NCBI GenBank assembly: GCA_009692985.1
Contig: SHYF01000026.1
Coordinates: 1-14,274, forward strand
Length of the DNA stretch: 14,274 nt
Direction of reading: 5' to 3'
From: Dehalococcoidia bacterium
Lineage (GTDB): Bacteria; Chloroflexota; Dehalococcoidia; Lucifugimonadales; SHYF01
In this document: one piece after another, positions 13,201 through 14,274 of the stretch
How the letters are laid out: the number at the start of each line of letters is the position of its first letter
How positions within the stretch are numbered: the stretch's first letter is position 1
Position numbers and translations under genes: made by a program
Notes under the pieces: generated by a model
Seen by the model: only the letters and a program-made list of their open reading frames with translations
Databases searched by the model: none
What the model was told of the DNA's origin: nothing

Positions 13201-14274
13201 GGAACGGGCTCTTGGGAGCGCCCGTCACTAGTGTCAGTCCTTCCATGCCCCAGGGAGCGTAGGCAGGTGGAACTGCAATCATTGTCTTGGTGGACGTGAC
13301 GCCGCCGTTTGCGGGATCAATCTCATACAGCTTGTCAGTGAATCGGCTTACGCCAATAAGCTTTTTTCCATCTGCGGTGACTGTCAGGTCTCCAATGTTA
13401 TCAATGATAGGTGGCAGGTCCTTGGGGTAGTTTGCCTGAACTACACCGGTCGCGGGGGCCAGTTTGTACAGCCTAAGATTACCTGACATTGAGGGTTCGT
13501 TGTTTACTGTGTACAAGAAGTCGCCGAGGATGGCCATGCTTTCATGCTGGCTGCCAGGGGCGTTGTAACGGTTCACTTCCTTGCCGTTCCCTTCCATCCT
13601 GACGATCTCATCTTTGCCGGCGCTGCCGGTGCCATCCATCAGCATGAAATTGTGGGTAGGACTGTTGGTGATCGCCCGTGCGAACTCGCCAACAGGGGTA
13701 GCAGGACCTCCAGCAAGGTTGGCGGAATAGATCCTGGCCATTGTTCCCCCCCCTTCTTGATTCAAGGGGGAGGCCTGATTAGCAAGATACAAGATGCCGT
13801 TTGAGTCCATGCCCAGACCCACGATGTTGGTGAGAGGTTGCCCGCCACTTACTACGGTCTTAGCGCCCGTGAAGAACCCACTGGGGATATCGAACTCGCC
13901 CAGCTTGTCGGCAAAGGCCCCAATGCCTGACATTTCCCAGGGTGCCGCATCGTTGATCTCAATGTCGTTATAGCCGCCGCCAGTGGGGCCAGCCGGGATA
14001 TTCAGGGTAGATATATCCGCTCCGGTGTCGGACCGCAGCATGTGTAGGGGTATGGCCAGGCCGGGATCGTCCTGGAAGAAGGACGGGATCATCATGGGCC
14101 AGCTGCCATCCGGGGTATAGGCGAAGGCGGCCAAGCCCTTGAGAGGCTGATCATCGGCGACCGTATAGGTTTTTCCCGGTGGGACTATCTGCTTGATAAA
14201 TGTTTTGCCGGGGCCACCGTCCATAGCAATCCAAACTGTTCCTAGGGCGGAGGTGAACTTGCTGTACGCGGCAC
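10247..14274 (-). CDS. Giant secreted protein: propeller-like, Ig-like, Ca-binding and GW/GYW modules (5' end outside window)
   Basis: The frame is open to the right edge: residues AYSKFTSALGTVWIA precede the first in-window Met (14224), so the true N-terminus is missing. About 1341 residues are visible, numbered here from the edge. Residues 1-425 look like a beta-propeller (repeats such as GLGMDSNGILYLAN, ILGDFLYTVNNE, DLTVTADGKKLIGVS). An Ig-like stretch (about 430-480, SDPKDGGSFTTTPITIKG) and a jelly-roll-like region (about 490-765) follow, the latter interrupted by a Gly/Pro/Tyr-rich loop. A cluster of EF-hand-like Asp loops lies at about 818-858. Further Ig-like parts precede C-terminal modules ending in GKGYWAF and GEGFWLF. 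No catalytic motif or C-terminal anchor was seen, so it is probably secreted and surface-associated. It lies 255 nt upstream of the CARDB protein gene in the same orientation. Confidence 0.8.
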   Translation of the reverse strand, partial: AAYSKFTSALGTVWIAMDGGPGKTFIKQIVPPGKTYTVADDQPLKGLAAFAYTPDGSWPMMIPSFFQDDPGLAIPLHMLRSDTGADISTLNIPAGPTGGGYNDIEINDAAPWEMSGIGAFADKLGEFDIPSGFFTGAKTVVSGGQPLTNIVGLGMDSNGILYLANQASPLNQEGGGTMARIYSANLAGGPATPVGEFARAITNSPTHNFMLMDGTGSAGKDEIVRMEGNGKEVNRYNAPGSQHESMAILGDFLYTVNNEPSMSGNLRLYKLAPATGVVQANYPKDLPPIIDNIGDLTVTADGKKLIGVSRFTDKLYEIDPANGGVTSTKTMIAVPPAYAPWGMEGLTLVTGAPKSPFLLGVKGTSFFFIKIDTGNIYDTKPMTVFPPFNITGLTQRGSNILMTDDSQQVFRASIPGADAPESTVAGDYESSFAVTLESPGSKDTPPVVTAPFSIERVKTLEVTISDPKDGGSFTTTPITIKGLVNDPTVKKVTLGIDLPSTDLLGPASYESGLAGYTTTGMWHRTNDYGGKPARAIGNWSLAYTRDPINQGSLPPGMIFTYQTLDLNGSGDTANSGTATSGTFAVGAGTMFSAKMWYDTEPNFFFPNCAPSCPPQFDTKFIKVLTYNSAGTEVTATTTLAQIVSFPPAQNTNQPGGGGPGGYPGGYPGGNPGGGPGPMTGSTVPGTVFTMTDFAPWKLVFIPPSMIDGMGLPMLTGVELGMDAFVGKKVAIQFAYDTTDASGNLLEGWFVDAVGVTGAGSAGDQLIDVIGGAYQGVFALSEGENKIKVTAIRDVYDSMSAVKMITVSLDTSFPVLRLLLSEDLNGNAKLDKDVGFDFNGDSVSDLIVDEDIDGDKFITKLAGGVPDPVLGKLVTRTVSQTVFGVFQENNPASLSVHHNGKLVLTLKSAALTTSKFSTTIQLHNGLNTIVVSMKDEGGLEPNTAALQADAVTPLNKLSVQVILDITGPSLTSGTLAGLGTIYPFTALKGKPGDPVVYQVNASDAETGIAKVEIFLPAIKTMIAATDTPLVLRDQWSSTGNYLFPTVIPVSAPPGELKWTVKATDKAGNETTGIVLAQVSAYMTAWNTCLQRNGNLVATPIQPTNGTLATLLNQKVKNVSTAFKAGLVDQGAGGGDLSKERDAEGDATLRNVINSIQYWPGGLTGAASFQVYTPDPSADTLTTLQEGKGYWAFTKPGAFKSADPLPGFSESSFSCMNLTIPGQFLADGAVPPTFSEKAGWNTVGAHSEGPSIDPATGLQLPVTVVKFLKGLSPESQAALGSSSSLLAFKNGIEFDYGNTANLAINDRVTQKLGAFETRFENERVVLRGEGFWLFLLADGLLVP
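12255..12302. repeat. 12-bp tandem repeat encoding Gly-Gly-Tyr-Pro (4 copies)
   Basis: Four units of CCGCCAGGATAG, the outer two slightly diverged, run from 12255 to 12302. They encode PGGY/PGGN-type tetrapeptides in a Gly/Pro-rich loop of the giant secreted protein, probably a flexible linker. Confidence 0.8.
13746..13770. repeat. C8 homopolymer and CCCCCTT/AAGGGGG inverted repeat inside a coding region
   Basis: Eight C residues (13746-13753) start a perfect 7-bp inverted repeat (13749-13755 and 13764-13770, 8-nt loop). On the coding strand it reads as SPLNQEGGG inside the propeller-like region. It is a possible slippage site or a captured copy of a small palindromic repeat. Confidence 0.5.

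Overview
The window looks like a chromosomal segment of a Chloroflexota bacterium, probably of the Dehalococcoidia/SAR202 type. This is inferred from family content, not from a marker gene. The pointers are a lipoprotein with a Pro/Thr-rich linker, very large secreted proteins with PT and poly-Pro stalks, a DUF3090 and SCO1664-type (TIGR03843) pair otherwise typical of Actinobacteria, a MEP-pathway ispH, and moderately high GC. Apart from the DUF3090/SCO1664 pair, every gene is on the minus strand. No rRNA, tRNA, CRISPR array, transposase or phage gene was seen.

Layout from left to right. Positions 1-2092 (minus) hold a peptide/nickel-type ABC transporter: a family-5 solute-binding lipoprotein followed by the first 54 codons of a DppB/OppB-like permease, with a GC-rich intercistronic hairpin between them. 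Positions 2093-2526 are a divergent regulatory region. It has a strong sigma-70-like promoter for the binding protein, three separate dyads around that promoter, and a promoter facing right. Positions 2527-4021 (plus) encode a DUF3090 zinc-ribbon protein and a kinase-like SCO1664/TIGR03843 protein. The latter ends tail to tail with an inositol-monophosphatase-family gene, with the stop codons overlapping by 4 bp.

Positions 4018-6348 (minus) form an ispH - queF - IMPase-family run. queF and the phosphatase overlap by 4 nt (GTGA). ispH has no ATG, GTG or TTG in frame ahead of its first cluster cysteine. An ATA codon sits exactly where the initiator should be, about 24 nt downstream of the inferred transcription start of a perfect TATAAT box.

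Positions 6611-14274 (minus) hold two giant extracytoplasmic proteins. One is a 1126-residue membrane-anchored protein with a poly-Pro/PT stalk and about six CARDB-like repeats around a PGF-pre-PGF-like module. The other, upstream, is more than 1340 residues long: propeller-like repeats, Ig-like and jelly-roll-like parts, a Ca-binding cluster and C-terminal GW/GYW modules. Its N-terminus lies outside the window.

The parts most worth following up are the DUF3090/SCO1664/IMPase association, the ispH start codon, the surface-protein pair, and the multi-dyad control region of the transporter. Nothing in the window is a clear defence or mobile system.
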